Part shown: in pieces, positions 62,987 to 64,000 of the stretch
Layout: every line of letters starts with the position of its first letter
How positions within the stretch are numbered: the first letter of the stretch is position 1
Notes under the pieces: model-generated
The model's input: only the letters and a program-made list of their open reading frames with translations
What the model was told of the DNA's origin: nothing
Databases searched by the model: none
DNA from: Microthyrium microscopicum
Lineage: Eukaryota > Ascomycota > Dothideomycetes > Microthyriales > Microthyriaceae
Direction: 5' to 3'
DNA length: 64,000 nucleotides
Assembly: GCA_010405405.1 (NCBI GenBank)
Contig: MU004239.1
Span: 186,001 to 250,000 of the forward strand
Program-made: the position numbers and the translations under genes

Positions 62987-63586
62987 ATTGAAGCTCTATC
63001 TTTGTAAATCAGGCAATGTTGAGAGAAGTATCAAGTGGGCAGTAAGACGGACGCTAGCAAGTCTCGTCCTATATACTTTGAGCTGGTTGAGGAAGGGAAG
63101 CCATTGACATCAGAGGTGCGACGCGGTTAGAGATCGGCTCTAAGGCTGTAAACATGGTTGCGGCAGAATATTGATCTGATTGGTTCATGTGTTTGTCGAT
63201 GGTTTGGAGATAGAGCTTGTCTTATTCTCCGCCATTGGGTACCGTATGTTATGCTTTATCTAGATATCGTGATCGCACGCCAATCACGTTATTTATGCTG
63301 ATACATTTTTTTCCATCTCCACGATATCTTTAGGTGGAGGGCACGCAACAGATCAAGTCAGCCGGTGATATCGTGGGGAAATACCAGGGATGATGTCACG
63401 ACTGCCTCTCATTGGCCCTATCATGATCTGATGATCCCCAATCTTTCCCATGTCCTTGCCGCTCATCCCTCTTCTTCTGTCTCTTCTTTCTCTGCAGAAC
63501 TCCCTTTACACCTTCGTTCCAACCTCAAGAATAAAACTTGGTGTCTGCTTATGTTGTAACTGCTCCCGAACCCGGAACTCGACTCC
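62987..63586. other. Intergenic, divergent
   Basis: Promoter region between a subtype-B gene and the partial gene at the window end. No repeat or RNA recognised. Confidence 0.4.
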
Positions 63587-64000
63587 ATGTCCTCTCCTCG
63601 ACCTTCGTCCAGCGGCGGCCGACCACTCACTCCAAAACACCATGACTGGGTCACTGTGGGGCTATTAATATCTTTAGCTCCCCTGTCCATTACTCTAGGC
63701 CTGTTGGTTGCTTTGTCTGATGCTGTGTCAAGGGTTGTTGGACACAGGGGAAAGCTACTTCCTCGACTAAATGCACAATCGAGCAATCGCCGCCTCAATG
63801 GACGTCCCCAACCCCCGAGCCAGTCAGTGGAGACCACTGCTATCCTTGAACAGCCTAGGGGGCCAAAATATAATGTTTTGATAACTGGATCTACACCTTT
63901 GGCATTGGCAATGGCTCGAGAGTTTACTAAAAATGGTCACCGAGTTACCGTAAGCGATCACGAAACTGTTCGGCGAGTAAATCGAGCCCGATATTCGAGA
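63587..64000 (+). CDS. Partial gene: membrane-anchored ATP-grasp/NAD-binding-like protein (5' end only)
   Basis: Open from ATG 63587 to the window end (138 codons). A hydrophobic stretch near residues 22-45 (WVTVGLLISLAPLSITLGLL) is a probable membrane anchor. After a basic linker comes YNVLITGSTPLALAMAREFT with KNGHRVTVSDHETVRRVNRA, a nucleotide-binding-like beta-alpha-beta start typical of the N-terminal domain of fungal ATP-grasp (carbamoyl-phosphate-synthase-L-like) enzymes. The catalytic part lies outside the window, so the assignment is tentative. Confidence 0.55.
   Translation, partial: MSSPRPSSSGGRPLTPKHHDWVTVGLLISLAPLSITLGLLVALSDAVSRVVGHRGKLLPRLNAQSSNRRLNGRPQPPSQSVETTAILEQPRGPKYNVLITGSTPLALAMAREFTKNGHRVTVSDHETVRRVNRARYSR

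Noticed and set aside
34744-63000. Secondary-metabolite or effector gene cluster
   Set aside because: No synthase or tailoring enzymes and no signal peptides on the expanded family; only the partial ATP-grasp-like gene at the end is of that kind.

Overview
The window reads as nuclear DNA of a filamentous ascomycete (Pezizomycotina). The signs are short introns of about 40-100 bp with GTRAGT-type donors and CTRAC-like branch sites, a Kex2-processed alpha-type pheromone precursor, two STAND/NOD-like receptor genes of fungal architecture, a DUF6604-type protein and an ATP-grasp-like gene start. The class cannot be fixed from sequence alone. No rRNA or tRNA gene, CRISPR array or virus-like element was seen. 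Gene models below were built by hand; where introns are given, the reading phase closes across every junction unless stated.

Left part (1-33 kb) is mostly conserved housekeeping: proteasome beta7 (PRE4), a SAP30BP/HCNGP-like protein, proteasome beta6 (PRE7), a CIC1/UTP30-type ribosome-biogenesis protein, PCH2/TRIP13, an NCLX-like cation/Ca2+ exchanger, SAD1/USP39, CCT2 and a C2-domain protein. Lineage-specific genes sit among them: a tandem triplet of Cys-rich acidic paralogues between PRE4 and PRE7 (2.6-7.7 kb), a secreted Gly-rich repeat protein, a disordered Ser/Arg-rich protein, a protein with three ~55-residue repeats, a small secreted SnoaL-like protein and a two-copy pheromone precursor beside PCH2.

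Right part (33-64 kb) is an accessory region. A small inverted-repeat element (MITE-like, 33.45-33.72 kb) and an AT-rich tract with a perfect hairpin mark its edge. From 34.7 to 63 kb lie seven intact members and one remnant of a paralogous family I do not recognise. Most begin with a YRYAKHGFAGLD-like module and all intact members end in a module of the form YMK-x2-VSKDLGIP-x3-VT-x2-SF-x2-WE. They are interleaved with an alpha/beta-hydrolase-NB-ARC-TPR receptor, a NACHT-WD40 receptor and a DUF6604 gene, plus ordinary genes (CorA-like membrane protein, HAD phosphatase, pfkB sugar kinase).

The best candidates for something undescribed are (1) this expanded YAKHGFA family, whose left-hand members share promoter sequence about 70 bp and 100 bp upstream of their starts and which surrounds two NLR genes, and (2) the Cys-rich triplet, which carries a strictly periodic CxC-x6-CxC-x6-CxC module. 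Functions of both families are unknown; any link to non-self recognition or metal binding is inference.
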